A stretch of 64,000 bases of DNA from Glandiceps talaboti (lineage: Eukaryota; Hemichordata; Enteropneusta; Spengelidae), in assembly GCF_964340395.1 (NCBI RefSeq), contig NC_135549.1:28258595-28322594 (forward strand). The letters run 5' to 3'. Shown piece by piece: positions 10,560 to 21,746 of the stretch. Position numbers and translations under genes: made by a program. Numbering within the stretch: the stretch's first letter is position 1; every line of letters starts with the position of its first letter. Below the pieces are notes generated by a model that saw only the letters and a program-made list of their open reading frames with translations, did not search any database and was not told where the DNA came from.

Positions 10560-11421
10560 TACCTCGTTACACACCACAAGCCATTAGTAGATGTGCTGAC
10601 ACATCAAGCATCAATCTTAGGATAACTATCACACTGAAGTTCAAGTCTGGGTCTACGTGCTCGGCGGCGTCAAGTTTACCTTCTGGAAGTTCGGGTAGAA
10701 TTGGGTCGCATTGAAATTTACGATGTGATACAGCCGTATAAGTTAGCGCCCTCAATCGACACAGGAAAGGTTTGTTAGCGAAGCAAGCCACTCCCTCCTA
10801 AAAGCTACACTTCTATTTTTTAACTTTGTATAACAACGTGTGGCCCTGCAACATGAATTGCTCATCAGTCTTGTTACTATTGCTGCTTTATTCAAAACGC
10901 TATCCACGCTAAAATCGCACTACTGTTTGCTTTGGCAGCGATTTATATATTTAAATTGTATGAATAGAATGGGAATACATCATCAGAACAGGGTCCAGTG
11001 AAGAATATTACATATGGATTATTATAGATAAAAGTTGTTAACATAAACTAATAAACATAAATAAACCATGGATGGATGTTCCAGCAAAAGTGGATATCTA
11101 TCGGGACTTTTGTCCATATTCATGTTGTAAGCGTGGATAAAAATGTAGTACTTTTCATGGGATCTGAGCCATGCAGACTTACTATCTTTGTTAACGTTTT
11201 CTTGCTGTTAAATTTAATATGCCTTAAATATAATGAACTTGAATTAAATCAAATCAAATCAATTAAAATCAATTCAGTTCAACTCAGCTCAACTCAACCC
11301 AACCCAAAACAAACCCAACGAACTCAATTCAACTCATCTCAAGTCAACGCAACTAAACTTAGTACAGCTCAGATATATTGTCAAGACTTTTTGTTATCAT
11401 TTCTGTTGAATATATTTGAAA
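10560..11421. other. Noncoding duplicated segment, copy 1 part
   Basis: Matches about 19371-20440 in order: acctcgtta, gcgaagcaagccactc (also near 19582), aaccatggatgga, then an AACTC/CAACCC-rich stretch at 11240-11350 corresponding to the minisatellite at 20230-20375. No gene seen. It ends at tttgaaaca, where the LINE begins. Confidence 0.6.
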
Positions 11422-12571
11422 CAGCGTGTTGTCATTGGAGGTACCTCGTCTACATGGTGAAATGTTATATCAGGTGTACCTCAGGGTTCCATCTTGGGTC
11501 CGCTCCTTTTTAGTATGTATATTAACGATTTTCCTGATGTTCTTAAGTCGTCTGAGTGTTTGCTGTACGCAGACGACTCCAAGATTTTTAACAATTTTTA
11601 ACAATTTTTAATGATTTAGACTGTTTTAGACTACACACTGATCTTAATAACGTTTCTGAGTGGTCCAAACTGTGGCACCTCAAACTTAATTTGAAGAAAT
11701 GCAATGTGATTACTTTCAGTAGGAAGAAGACTGTCATCTCTCATAAATATACCATTAACGGCATCAAAACAAAATCGACCGTGTAAACCAAGTCAAAGAC
11801 CTTGGCGTTGTCCTTTCAACTAATTTAAGCTAACACATTCAGGAATCGTCAAAAAGGCTTACAGGCTAGTTGGTTTGATAAAGCGTGCCTGCAAGCATTT
11901 CCATGACAGTTCTTGTATCATTAATTTATATAAATCGCTTGTACGGAGTCAACTAGAGTATTGTCCACAAGTTTGGTCACCCCATCAGAAGTATTTAATC
12001 TCTAAAATTGAAAGGGTCCAGCATAAATTCCTCAACTACCTTTATTTTGGGAAATTGTTCCCTGGTAAAGGAGTAAACCTCGATTACAGTAATCTTTGTC
12101 AGTATTTTAATATTCAAAGTCTTCAATCTCGTAGGAAATTGCTGGATGCAGTCTTTTTATATAAATGCTTAAATGGCTCTTTTAACTCAATGTATATTGT
12201 TGCCAATGTTCCGTTTCATGTGCCATCCAGGAATCTCCGTTCACACTACACATTTATGGCACGTTTTAATTCTACTCAAAGGAAAAACTCGTTTTTACCT
12301 AGGACCTTCAATTTTATCAACACCTTGCAAAACACTGACATATTTTCAAGTCTCAGTACTTTTAGAAAAGATGTCCTAAATGAAATAGTTGATGTGTGAA
12401 CTTAACGCAATTTCGGTAATATTTATCTTCTTTTAATTTATTTTATTTCTATGTTTACTAGTTTTATAAATATTGTATGTATTTTAGTCTTTCCAATTTC
12501 AGAGTGTCTGTAAATGGGGTAATCCTGTAGACATCTCAAACAGATAAATAAAAATAAATAAATAAATAAAC
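11422..12571 (+). mobile_element. 5'-truncated non-LTR retrotransposon (LINE), dead
   Basis: Plus-strand RT remnant. SGVPQGSILGPLLF and then LLYADDSKIF (11470-11600) are the conserved RT motifs including the catalytic YADD. After frame breaks and a stop near 11785, the C-terminal part runs to 12399 and includes KSLVRSQLEYCPQVWSPHQK and IERVQHKFLNYL, the typical post-RT region of Jockey/CR1/I-like elements. The 3' end is an A-rich (ATAAATA)n tail at 12544-12571. The paralogous locus passes from tttgaaacaataa (near 20440) into the following sequence without it, so it inserted after the segmental duplication. Clade not resolved. Confidence 0.88.
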
Positions 12572-12597
12572 GACATAACATGACATGATCCCATGTT

Positions 12598-12728
12598 TTA
12601 ATTTAGCGAAATAACGATCTCCCCATTAACACAGCCATATTTCATCATCTGGCACATATTAGTTTGATCACGTGATTTTATTAGACCAATAACTATGCTA
12701 ACGGCTGTACTGGCAGAGATGAAAGCCC
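12598..12728 (-). pseudogene. Remnant of C-type SLC16 last exon, copy 1
   Basis: The minus strand reads AFISASTAVSIVIGLIKSRD, then a tail with GCVNGEIVISLN and TAA. Gene C exon 4 has FFFASAAVTLVIGIINQRDQ and GMLCGNIKLISRS at the same place. The 5' part of the exon is replaced by a poly-C and (CA)n tract at 12727-12778. There are no upstream exons, so it is a 3' fragment of a duplicated C-type gene. Confidence 0.75.
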
Positions 12729-12742
12729 CCCCCCCCCCAACC

Positions 12743-12773
<31 letters not shown>

Positions 12774-12778
12774 ACACA
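12727..12778 (+). repeat. Poly-C plus (CA)n microsatellite
   Basis: A run of about 11 C followed by about 17 CA units with one interruption. It interrupts the decayed SLC16 exon. Confidence 0.95.
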
Positions 12779-13220
12779 CGAATTAGAAGTAAATTAATTG
12801 ATAATTTCCCGCAGTGTTTGCACACATCCAACTTACGTTCAAAGCAAAATATTAATGTTTCCAACAATAACGCATTTTCGCTGTTGTGAAAACAAATAGT
12901 AATATTAAATATTCCAGGGCCTGTCTGGGCTTCACATATGTTGTCTGATGGTACATCAATAAGGTAGTTAGGCATGGCAACGATATAGGTATGTGTGTTA
13001 GCAAGGTTGACTTTAATTTAGACTGTAAGATACGTCGTGCCGTTCCGCCATCACCAGTGAGGGCGCCCCATCACGGCATACCTTACATACTAGGTTGACA
13101 TAATATATTGACGTCATTGGCGGGTGTGCTGACAAGATTGATAAATGAATTTGATGGTTACCATGACAAGATGTAAAGATAAACTAACTGGATTGCCAGG
13201 TACAAAATTCAAGGTTGACA

Positions 13221-14029
13221 AGTATGTAGATTAGATATGTGTGTATTTTATGTCCTAATGTGTTTTAGTATTTGTAAGTGGACTTTTGTGTGATTGTTGA
13301 TTTGAAGTATGAGGGCCTCAATGGAAAGAAGCCGACCCTGCAACGCTTTGCGTTGTTTGTAACGCTTATTGAGTTTTACCCTGAATGAAGATATTTTATA
13401 ATAATAATAATAATATGTATTTTCAATGATTTCTGAGTAGATTTCTAACAAAGGAAAATCACTAAATGAAGCACTATTTGGCACCGAAACGTTGTATTGT
13501 ATAATGTCAGAAGTCACTTGGGCATAGACAGTGTAGAGGCTGTGACTTGGGGGAACATGTAGTTTATACGTTATATATAAACAAAAGGCAATATACCCAA
13601 GTGAACTCTGGACTATAAATACAAATAATGGACGGGACTGGAATGGTGCATTTGTGTACCTCATTCAAAAGTGGGTCCCAGAGTAAGCTTAGACACTAAT
13701 TATTAAATACTAACAGTTAATATACATTAACAGATGAAAACATGAAATACATCTATACTAACATGAATTAATGCATGTAACTTGTTTTAATGAATCCTAC
13801 AATACATACAACACAAGAGACTACCAGTATATAGTTTTATGTATTTTTTCAAAGCTTGGTTACAACCTATTCTAATCCTCTCATTAAAACGTTATAAATG
13901 GACAAAAGTGTGACTAAAAATAAAAATAAAATAGAACATTCGGGAACGTAGAATATTTTGTTAATATCATTAGTTAAAATACGCCCTGTGTTAATCATTG
14001 CTCATTTTTCAACAAATATGCACGTCGGG
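13221..14029. other. Spacer between the two duplication copies
   Basis: No recognised gene. A minus-strand open frame at 13248-13664 (138 codons, with a run of Tyr codons from a TAA microsatellite) resembles nothing I know and is probably chance. Confidence 0.4.
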
Positions 14030-14460
14030 TCGTCTGCTTGTAAATCTCCACATCAATTCCAATACTATGATAAGTGTTGATCTCAGTTACAGCCGAAATT
14101 ATCATCCCGTTCGAATTCATTGATCAGACGTGTATGCGACAAGCTTCACATTAAACAAGCAACTTCAATAAACTCTGACATAAGTAATATCTGTCGAATT
14201 AATATACCGCAATGGATTGAATTAGTGTATTCTGGTCACTAATACAAACCATGATGAGTGCTAAATCTGTAAATCAAACAGTTTTTTACACACCGTAAAT
14301 CCTGTCTTCAACATCGTCGTCACTGGTTTTGATAACTCACACACATCAGAATTTGTGGACGTTAATTGGTTGAATGTGCTTAAAGTTAGAAAATTAATTG
14401 TTTGATCATTGAAACTGAATACAATCATGATTTCGGTTGTATATAACAGTGCTAGGTTGG

Positions 14461-14794
14461 GGAAAACCATGAGATACAGACAGTCATGACTATATTTGTC
14501 TTCACTTACTCTACTGAATTATAGAATTCTAATATCATTATTTTAGTTACAGAGCCTACCTAAATCACATGTATTACAACTGGGAAAGTTTTTTGAGAAG
14601 GTGGCGTCATTTGAATAGCGCCCTTTATCAGGCAAACTAGAATTTCGTTCCTTTTTCTCTCACTGCATCTGTTGCGTATACTTTGTTAGTACCATAACAA
14701 GTTCAGTACTTTGAAATTGCTATTAGAATATGGTTTGCTTTTTAAAGATGTGTGATAATAAGCTGCATATTTTATTATCATTTTTTTGTAATTG
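14461..14794. other. Downstream flank of gene B, nothing recognised
   Basis: Noncoding AT-rich sequence. It corresponds to the place where copy 1 carries the nested foldback. No polyadenylation site was assigned. Confidence 0.4.
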
Positions 14795-14878
14795 TCATCC
14801 ACTAGCAGTTATCTCTTCTCTCTGTATATGATCCTGTCGTCGACGTATACACAGCCATCCTTTGGTATTCAGGAAACA

Positions 14879-14970
14879 TCATAATAGAAGGAGTAATGCA
14901 CTGAATATCAGTATGGCACCAGCAACATGGAAGGAAAGCTCATAACTCCCAGTAAAATCTTTCAGGTAAC
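14879..14970 (-). CDS. SLC16 gene B, exon 4 with premature TGA
   Basis: Reads GYLKDFTGSYELSFHVAG, then AILIFSALLLLL and TGA. The exon-4 sequence continues in frame for about 28 more codons to 14795, matching the tail of gene A, so the original stop was there. Confidence 0.85.
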
Positions 14971-17900
14971 CTACAAAATACATGTAGTACACTAAAGTTA
15001 AAGATATATATCTTCAGTGGGGTCGAACCAACACTGGTACGGGTTTGAAATTTTCCCAGATCTGTATGTAAGAACTTAGGTGATGTTCAGTTTGACCCTC
15101 ACGCAGGTTGTTCCCGAGTACTACAAGTTTCTCTTGCTTTAATACTATGTAGGCATGCGTATTCGAATTTCCGAGTTTAATTTAGGTTCATAAAGTATAG
15201 TATTATTGCTACATTAATATCACGTAAATATTCGTGCATGAATACAGAATGTAGGGACACCTATATTAACAGGTTGTTATTTAAATATACGAAGATGAAA
15301 TCGAAAACAATAATTCAATGCCATTGCCAATTTAGATACAACACAATCTACAACATACACCAGCGGTTTTTAATGCTTAACATTAACAATGAAATGAGTC
15401 GCTTTTTTTCGTTTGTTTCTTGAACCAAATTTGCTCGAGGGACTAATTAATTTACTTAACATAAATGGCATGATATTACACATATGACAAATTATAATTT
15501 TAGTTCATACATAACGCTTTCTCGTACTCCAATAAACGATCATTAAAAACTCTTCTAATTCCACACTCCCCAGTGATCATAAGCTCCTACAAGTACATAC
15601 AGAGTGAATCCCGTCATGTGGTAACCTCTATCCTACCAAGTACCCCAACTATACAGCTTGGTTGACGTGCACGTCTAGTCGTGGTTTTCATCTTACCAAA
15701 GGACTTTATATGTGTTATTCACAAACAAACGGGAACGAAAGGGCCATAATCAGGACGTTGCAGATTCCTAGCCTTCCACCCTCGCAGTGGACGATGTCAT
15801 CATCACTCCATAGCAGTGTATGAGAAAAATGCACACAAAGCGGTAGATAGAATCACGGCACTGCTGACACTGTTTGGTACAACGAAGACTTTTGTAAAAA
15901 CTATATTTGATTGGAGTCTGTATGTCAACCTCATATTATGTGTCTGAGACATCTGCTAAAGTGGTACATGATAAATAACGTTCACTATTCAAATAATGAG
16001 AATTTGTAATTGTAATAACCTAACTTTGATTTACCTGATAGTGGTGGTCCAACCAACATTCCAGCACCAGCAAATAGCAGACTCCATCCATACGCTGTTA
16101 CAAACATATCGTCTCCTACCATCTTCCTCAATACGACAGGCCCTTGGGCAGAGAAACTGCTTCTTCCAAATCCAAAGAGAAAAACAAAGATACCAATCGA
16201 TGTCTTTGTTTTCACAAGGGGCATGAGGAATGCTAAAATGGCGTACACCAGGTATGCAAATACGAGGTAGTAGTCAATGTTCTTACGGATCGGCTTGCAG
16301 TGGCTACATAGGAACCCACAAATGGGAGAACCAATTACGTTACCAACACCATATAGGGAGAGTAAAATGGCAGATGTGTCTTTAGACATTCCGACATGGA
16401 TGATTCTAGGAGCAAGATGAATCAGTGTAATTTGAAAACCCAATGACCACAATGTGAATGAAGTGAGGTATATCAAATAATAACAATTTTGTGTGAACAA
16501 TCGACAATCGAAAAAGTCGTAGAGGAATGACAAGACAAATACAGTTCTTGACGACTTTTTAGGAATACTGGTTATATTGGAGTCTTCTACTTCAGGCCGG
16601 TCCGAGTCAGATAGTGGAATACATTCCTCAAGAGTAATAACGTTTCTTTTGTCGTGACTGTCACAGTTTTCTACTACATCCTTTCTAACCACGTGTCTCT
16701 CAGTCTTAGGTCTAAGTAACGAGGCAGCGATCCACAAATGGGCCGATATGGCTGCAAACACGAGTAAAGCTCCTTCCCAACCGTACAGATTGATACAATA
16801 TTGGAACAGCGGAGGAAGAGCTAGTGAACCAACTCCAATACCTGTATATCCCAACCCTGCCGCAAGTGAATGTCTTTTCTTGAAATACTTCGCAAGTAGT
16901 GATGTGGATGGAGAATGGACTAGACCAAGGCCAACACCTGTAAGTAACATTTTGATTGTAAATGTAGGTCTGACTTATCTATGAATCTCTAATTAATTCT
17001 ACATTGCAAATTATAGACATTCCATCGTCATTAGCACAAAATTGCTGCCATACTTGTATTCACTGAATTCTTTCATACAACCATTATCGGCGTGAGGGTC
17101 AAACGTAGGGTTTGTGTTTTACTTTTATCATTAGAGTTTTGAGAATGATGTTTTTCAAAAGGTTGCCTCGGCATACATTGTCTCAAAGATTACATAAAAG
17201 AGATGGTCATTTTATATCCGAGGACGGCTTGATCCCAAACAAATTTACTACTTAAGAAAGCACTACCATGACCTACTGTTCAGAATTCTGTAGAATATTA
17301 ATCAGTACTAGTACCATTGCAACTTACAGTGAAATAACGACAGGGTTTTAGTTATGTCATCTTACATACCATTCAGAAAGCCAACGGTGATGGCGAGCTG
17401 CCAAACGGTGTTGGCAAAAGAGCTTAGTGTCAGCGATACAAAACACAGGACGCCCCCAACAGCGACTACTTTACGGTTACCATATCGCTTGGAAAAAGCA
17501 GCTGCAACAGGACCTGTAATCAGAATAAGTAAATTAGTCGACATTCAAAGTATACCTGTGTTGTATGTATGTATGTATGTATGTATGTATGTATGTATGT
17601 ATGTATGTATGTATGTGTGTATGTACATTTGTATGTATGTATGTATGCATGTATGTATACATGTATGTATGTATGTATGTATGTATGTATGTATGTATGT
17701 ATGGATGGATGGAGATAGGTAGGTAGGTAGGTAGGTAGGTAGGTAGGTAGATTCAGTAAGTAGGTTGATAGGTACGTAGGTAGGACTGTCTGCCTGATGT
17801 ATCTTGATGTCTGTATATGTATGTATCTATGTATTTGTATGTTTCAGTACACTACCTGTACATAAGGTCACTCCAGTTGTAAGTGACGGAATCCATGACG

Positions 17901-18075
17901 TTTTTCCAGCACCCTCATCAAAGTACTCCACAAAAGCGACGAAGAATACACCAAGTGCTACATTAGTTCCTCTCGCAAAGAATTGAACTACGAATACTGC
18001 AATCACAACAAACCATCCCCAACCTCCTTCTTGTGCCTCATCACCGTTATATGGTAGTCTATCTGTCTTCGCCAT
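14879..18075 (-). CDS. SLC16 gene B: monocarboxylate-transporter-like, C-terminally truncated (452 aa)
   Basis: Join, minus strand: 18075-17856, 17513-17370, 16937-16035, 14970-14879. All junctions are GT/AG in phase 1 and the total is 1359 nt. It is a close paralog of gene A with the same exon lengths except exon 1 (three bases shorter) and exon 4. TM1 signature EGGWGW and TM5 signature YFKKRHSLAAGLGYTG are intact, and the frame is open through exons 1-3. In exon 4 a TGA (14881-14879) replaces the GGA glycine codon of gene A, ending the protein inside TM12 at ILIFSALLLLL. The frame beyond the TGA is still clean to about 14795 (CFLNTKGWLCIRRRQDHIQ and on), so the stop is recent. It may be functional with a short tail, a polymorphism, or an early pseudogene. 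Confidence 0.85.
14971..16034 (-). other. Gene B intron 3
   Basis: A 1064-base intron with an old SINE copy at about 15560-15790. The remaining sequence shows no gene; an open frame at 15238-15423 is chance. Confidence 0.6.
15560..15790 (-). repeat. tRNA-type SINE family 1, decayed copy
   Basis: Shares aacctctatcctaccaagta and following ccccaactatacag, then ggactttata, caaacaaacgg and gttgcagattcc with the better copy at 26598-26990, in the same orientation. Heavily mutated. Confidence 0.65.
16035..16937 (-). CDS. SLC16 gene B, exon 3
   Basis: 903 bases, TM4 to TM10, equivalent to exon 3 of gene A with scattered substitutions (for example VLRKMVGDDMFVTAYGW for VATRKIVGDDKFVTGYGW). No frameshift or stop. 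Confidence 0.92.
17370..17513 (-). CDS. SLC16 gene B, exon 2
   Basis: 144 bases encoding GPVAAAFSKRYGNRKVVAVG and on to FLNG, protein-identical to gene A here and nearly identical at the DNA level. Confidence 0.92.
17558..17752 (+). repeat. (GTAT)n plus (TAGG)n microsatellite in gene B intron 1
   Basis: Long tgta/tatg array with interruptions, then a short gatg run, then about nine tagg units. It sits where gene A carries (CTGT)n. Confidence 0.95.
17856..18075 (-). CDS. SLC16 gene B, exon 1
   Basis: Starts MAKTDRLPYNGDEAQEGGWG, continues through TM1 (FVVIAVFVVQFFARGTNVAL) and the first loop (DEGAGKTSWIPSL) to LCTG, with a GTAGTG donor. Confidence 0.9.
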
Positions 18076-19370
18076 CAGTACAATTTAAAAGATTAACAGT
18101 TGCGATTTCACACCCAAGTCACAGTGATATCTAAAATGAAACAAGTCCTTATAGAAGACACATAGCCATTCTTTTTTTATATACCTCCCACTGATACACT
18201 TCATGACTTGATTACTGCTCGCCCACATGTCATCCACATGCCCATGTGACTGCCAACTATACCCAACAATAACGGAATCGTTCTCCCATTTCCCCTCTCC
18301 CCTGTATTGGTATATGTCCCACTGCCTCCACACCCTATCCTTCAGCTTCGTCTTCTCTCTGAACAATATATCTATATTCATAATTATACTAATTTGAAAC
18401 AACAGTGAACTCTTGATAGTACAATTGTAATATTCTAAATTAAATAACGCTCATAAAATGCTGTCCATATTACCGATACCTTACCGGATACCCCCCCCCC
18501 CCCACCCGCTTCATCCATTACTATTCAGCTAAAACTCAAGTGTTGCCTGCTAATGTCTATATTTCGCAGCCGGCTAAAATACAATAAAAATACGCTAGGC
18601 CTCTTACTGACAAATCGTCTAAGAACAGCCTTTTGCACGAATACTTTCGTTGGTGGCTGCACCTGGTAAAATATCTACTTGTGATCATAGATTGATTGAT
18701 TGATTGATTACTCAGATATCAGATCAGTGGAAAGCTCGTAGGCTGTGTTTACAATCTCATATATGTCTACATACAATTGCTTACAGTGCGCTCAAGTGTG
18801 TCGACCTCGACTGACAGTTCTTTGTTGTTTGTTTGTTTGTTATACCCACCCTGTATATAACCAATATATATATATATATATAAGAGTGATGACTTGCTAT
18901 GAATCGTGAAGACACGCGAAGACTTTATACCATTCTAGATTATTGTGTACATATCAATCAAAGAGTGGATAAGATAACATATCGACTTCGAACACTGTGT
19001 CTCTCATTTCACAACTTCAAGAGTATGTTCAAGTGTTCAACAATTGCCAATGTTATTGATCGCTACTGTACTTTGACCACAGTCGCTGCTGGCTGTACGA
19101 ATGAACTATGTTATAGCCCCGCATATAACAAAAAGGTAATCGATTAATTACATTCATACAATGTGAACCCTGTTATAGTCTTGTTGTATGTAGGTTAAAG
19201 TATATGTAACGTTTTGACCCACAGGTACCATTTAGTAGAGAATGCAGTCACATAAATTATAAACTCCATTATTTATGCTAAATAATACTAAAATTGCAAC
19301 CAACGAATCGACTCAAGATTTGGCAATTTACGATAAGATCAATTTGTGAGCATTGAATACTAGTACAGTA
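18076..19370. other. Upstream region of gene B
   Basis: The first about 100 bases match the flank of gene A. Beyond that there is a poly-C run near 18490, a (GATT)n run near 18685, a (TTTG)n run near 18828 and a (TA)n run near 18866. No gene recognised; the open frame at 18899-19147 looks like chance. Confidence 0.5.
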
Positions 19371-20229
19371 CCTCGTTAAACTCCACACACCATTGGTGAC
19401 ACAATAAGCTATGTCAAACTAAGGGTGCCAATCACAGTGAACCACAAGCCGCAAGTTTATATGCAAGTCGTCTTCAAGATTGTCTCGTGGAACTTCGGTC
19501 AGAATTGAGTCACAGTGATATTTCAAATGATCACAAGTTAACGCCCACAATCAACGCCTAAATGTTTGATAAGGTTTGATAGCGAAGCAAACCACTCGTA
19601 CAAGCTACACGTCTATTATTTATATTTGAATAACAATTTGTCCTGCAACATGAACTTTACGTCAATCATGACACATTTTAGTCCCCATACCGAGACTTTT
19701 TATTTGCTATAGCACAATTTGATTTGAAGGAACAAGGACACGGCAAAAAAACCACCCTTAGTTAACTGAAGACATGAATTTCATACAAGGCAAAAACAGC
19801 AGCTGAGTTATTCGAAAATCTCTCAGAACAGAGGGAGGGGGGGCGACAATAATTTTAAGAAGTAGTTTGATGTTGGATAATCCCTCTGACTTGTTTGGTA
19901 AATTTATAATTTGAATTTTATGAATGGGGATACGTCATCAGAACACGCATCAGTGAAGAATTGGTGTAACTTACATTAAATATGGATTATGAAAGATAAA
20001 AGTTGTTAACATAAACCCATGAACATTAATAAACCATGGATGGATATTTCAAAAACTCCTATTGGGACTTTTGTGTGCAGTCCTGTTACAAGCTTGGGTA
20101 GACATTTAGTACTTTGCCTAATTTGTAGTTTTCTGCCTGTCGGAAAGATATTTTTTAATATGAAATTGAACTAAAATAATTTAATTCAATTCAGTTCAAT
20201 TCAATTCACTCTCTACTTTGAACGTTTAT

Positions 20230-20375
20230 GATTCAATCCAATTCAGTTCAACCCAACCCAGCCCTACATCAAACCCAACCCTATCCCAAACCCAACCCTA
20301 CCACAAACCCAACCCTACCCCAAACCCAACCCTATCCAAACCTAACCCTACCCCCAAACCCAACCCTACCCCAAC
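20230..20375 (+). repeat. CAACCCTACCC-type minisatellite
   Basis: Repeated short units such as ccaaccctaccccaaac, about ten diverged copies of 12-17 bases. Superficially telomere-like (CCCTA rich) but irregular. The matching site in duplication copy 1 (11270-11350) has a different, shorter AACTC/CAACCC composition, so the array changed after duplication. Confidence 0.75.
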
Positions 20376-20498
20376 CCATATGGTTTTTAATTAGCTATTG
20401 TGAAAACTTTTGGGTTTCCTTTCTGATAAATACATTTGAAACAATAACCATAAATACTTATTAACCTGGCGAGATACAGTCTACCTATTAAGATCTAT

Positions 20499-20648
20499 TA
20501 ACACTGCTACATTTCATCGTCTGTGACACCAGGTGGTTTTATTATACCAATCACCATGGTAATGGCTGCACTAACAATGAAAAATCTCTTCCAATGAAAT
20601 GGGAAAAAAGATAATTTCCAGTATGCAACCTAAATTACAGCAATAATT
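20499..20648 (-). pseudogene. Remnant of C-type SLC16 last exon, copy 2
   Basis: The minus strand contains FFIVSAAITMVIGIIKPPG, corresponding to FFFASAAVTLVIGIINQRD of gene C, but the 5' part is frame-broken and no tail follows. A 32-base segment over the splice-acceptor end (aataatttccagtatgcaac and following) is tandemly duplicated at 20615-20680. Downstream noncoding sequence also matches gene C intron 3. Confidence 0.75.
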
Positions 20649-20950
20649 TCCAGTATGCAACCTCAATTACAGCAAATAAAAAAGACGTATGTGATGTTTA
20701 AAGTTTTCGACACTAGCAAATTTTCAGAGTTGTAAAAATTGTCGTTTTCAGGGCATCTCTTAGTTGTCTCGGAACATCAAGTCCCAATGATATACGGTAC
20801 ACCAAGAAGGTGTATTAACAGGTCTGATGTATATTGACGTTATTTACAGGTGTGTTGACAAGATTGACAGACAAAATTAACGGCTACCATGACAAGATGT
20901 AAAGATAATTTGACTGGATTGACAGGTGTACAAAATTCAATTTCAGATTT

Positions 20951-21465
20951 TTGTCTACATCATGACACTTCAGCACAAAGGTTTAAAGAAGTTCACTCAA
21001 AGAACGAGTTGATCTGGAATTATGGTTGATAACATGTTTGACTACTGATCTATATCACTTGTTGAATTTAGGCGACTTAATTATCATCTATATAACATTT
21101 AACTAAATGCTAACATCCGCTTTTTTCAAGTTTATGCATATCGGTATATTGCCCAGTTTGGTCTGCCCTCTCGTAGTCATTGTGAGACTTCGTGATGTCA
21201 TACCATCCTAAGCACCCATGATTTCGGACGCTGAATACAACAGCATTAATGGAACGCATTCAGTTTGTGCCTTGTAATGGTTATTCTGATATCTGCCCAA
21301 TGTACAATACGCTAAGATAATGCTCAGAGTACTATTTACCATAGGCATTGGGAAATTACACCAGTCAAAAAATGCAGCAATATTAGTGAGATATATCTGT
21401 TGAGATAGATTACAAAAATTAGTACCTGTAGTAAGATTTTGTTTTTTGTATTGGTATATTATATG
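20951..21465. other. 3' flank of gene C, nothing recognised
   Basis: About 515 bases of AT-rich noncoding sequence downstream of the gene C stop. Probable 3' untranslated region near 21466; no repeat identified. Confidence 0.4.
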
Positions 21466-21746
21466 CTAAAGTTCAATATCAAATTCAGTAAGCTGTGCAG
21501 TCTTAACGACAGTCTTATTAGTATCCACAGTTTGATGAAGGGAATTTGCTTCAGGACCAATGTCGGTAGATCTAGAAATTAACTTAATATTTCCACAAAG
21601 CATTCCTGTGCGATTGTCCGATTCTTTAGTTTGATCACGTTGATTTATTATACCAATCACCAGGGTAACGGCTGCACTAGCGAAGAAGAAAGAACCTCCG
21701 ATGAAATATGAGTAGTGGTAATTTCCAGTTACATCATACATCCAAC
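21466..21746 (-). CDS. SLC16 gene C, exon 4 (terminal)
   Basis: Begins after a TAG acceptor with GWMYDVTGNYHYSYFIGG, then TM12 (FFFASAAVTLVIGI), then a polar tail ending QLTEFDIEL and TAA. It is the functional parent-type of two decayed exon copies at 20499 and 12598. Confidence 0.88.

Larger units (their letters stand above)
2215..13220. repeat. Segmental duplication, copy 1 (contains SLC16 gene A)
   Basis: This block aligns by eye, in the same order and orientation, with about 14030-20950. Anchors are the segment around 2290 (ttacagccgaaat, also at about 14090), all four SLC16 exons and parts of their introns, the segment at 10560 (acctcgtta, also at 19372), the segment at 11066 (aaccatggatgga, also at 20033), a decayed exon near 12600 (also 20510), and accatgacaagatgtaaaga near 13160 (also 20888). 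Copy 1 is longer because it holds later insertions at 2622-3140, 5065-6920 and 11422-12571, and probably 7931-8210 and 8553-9318. Noncoding similarity persists, so the duplication is not ancient. Boundaries are approximate. Confidence 0.8.
14030..20950. repeat. Segmental duplication, copy 2 (contains SLC16 gene B)
   Basis: Partner of 2215-13220, same orientation. It lacks the foldback, the 1.85 kb intron block and the LINE, and therefore serves as the empty-site reference. It has its own SINE in intron 3 of gene B and its own microsatellites. Confidence 0.8.

Noticed and set aside
13248-13664. A 138-codon minus-strand open frame between the two duplication copies
   Set aside because: Contains a microsatellite-coded Tyr run and no family motif; no counterpart elsewhere in the cluster.
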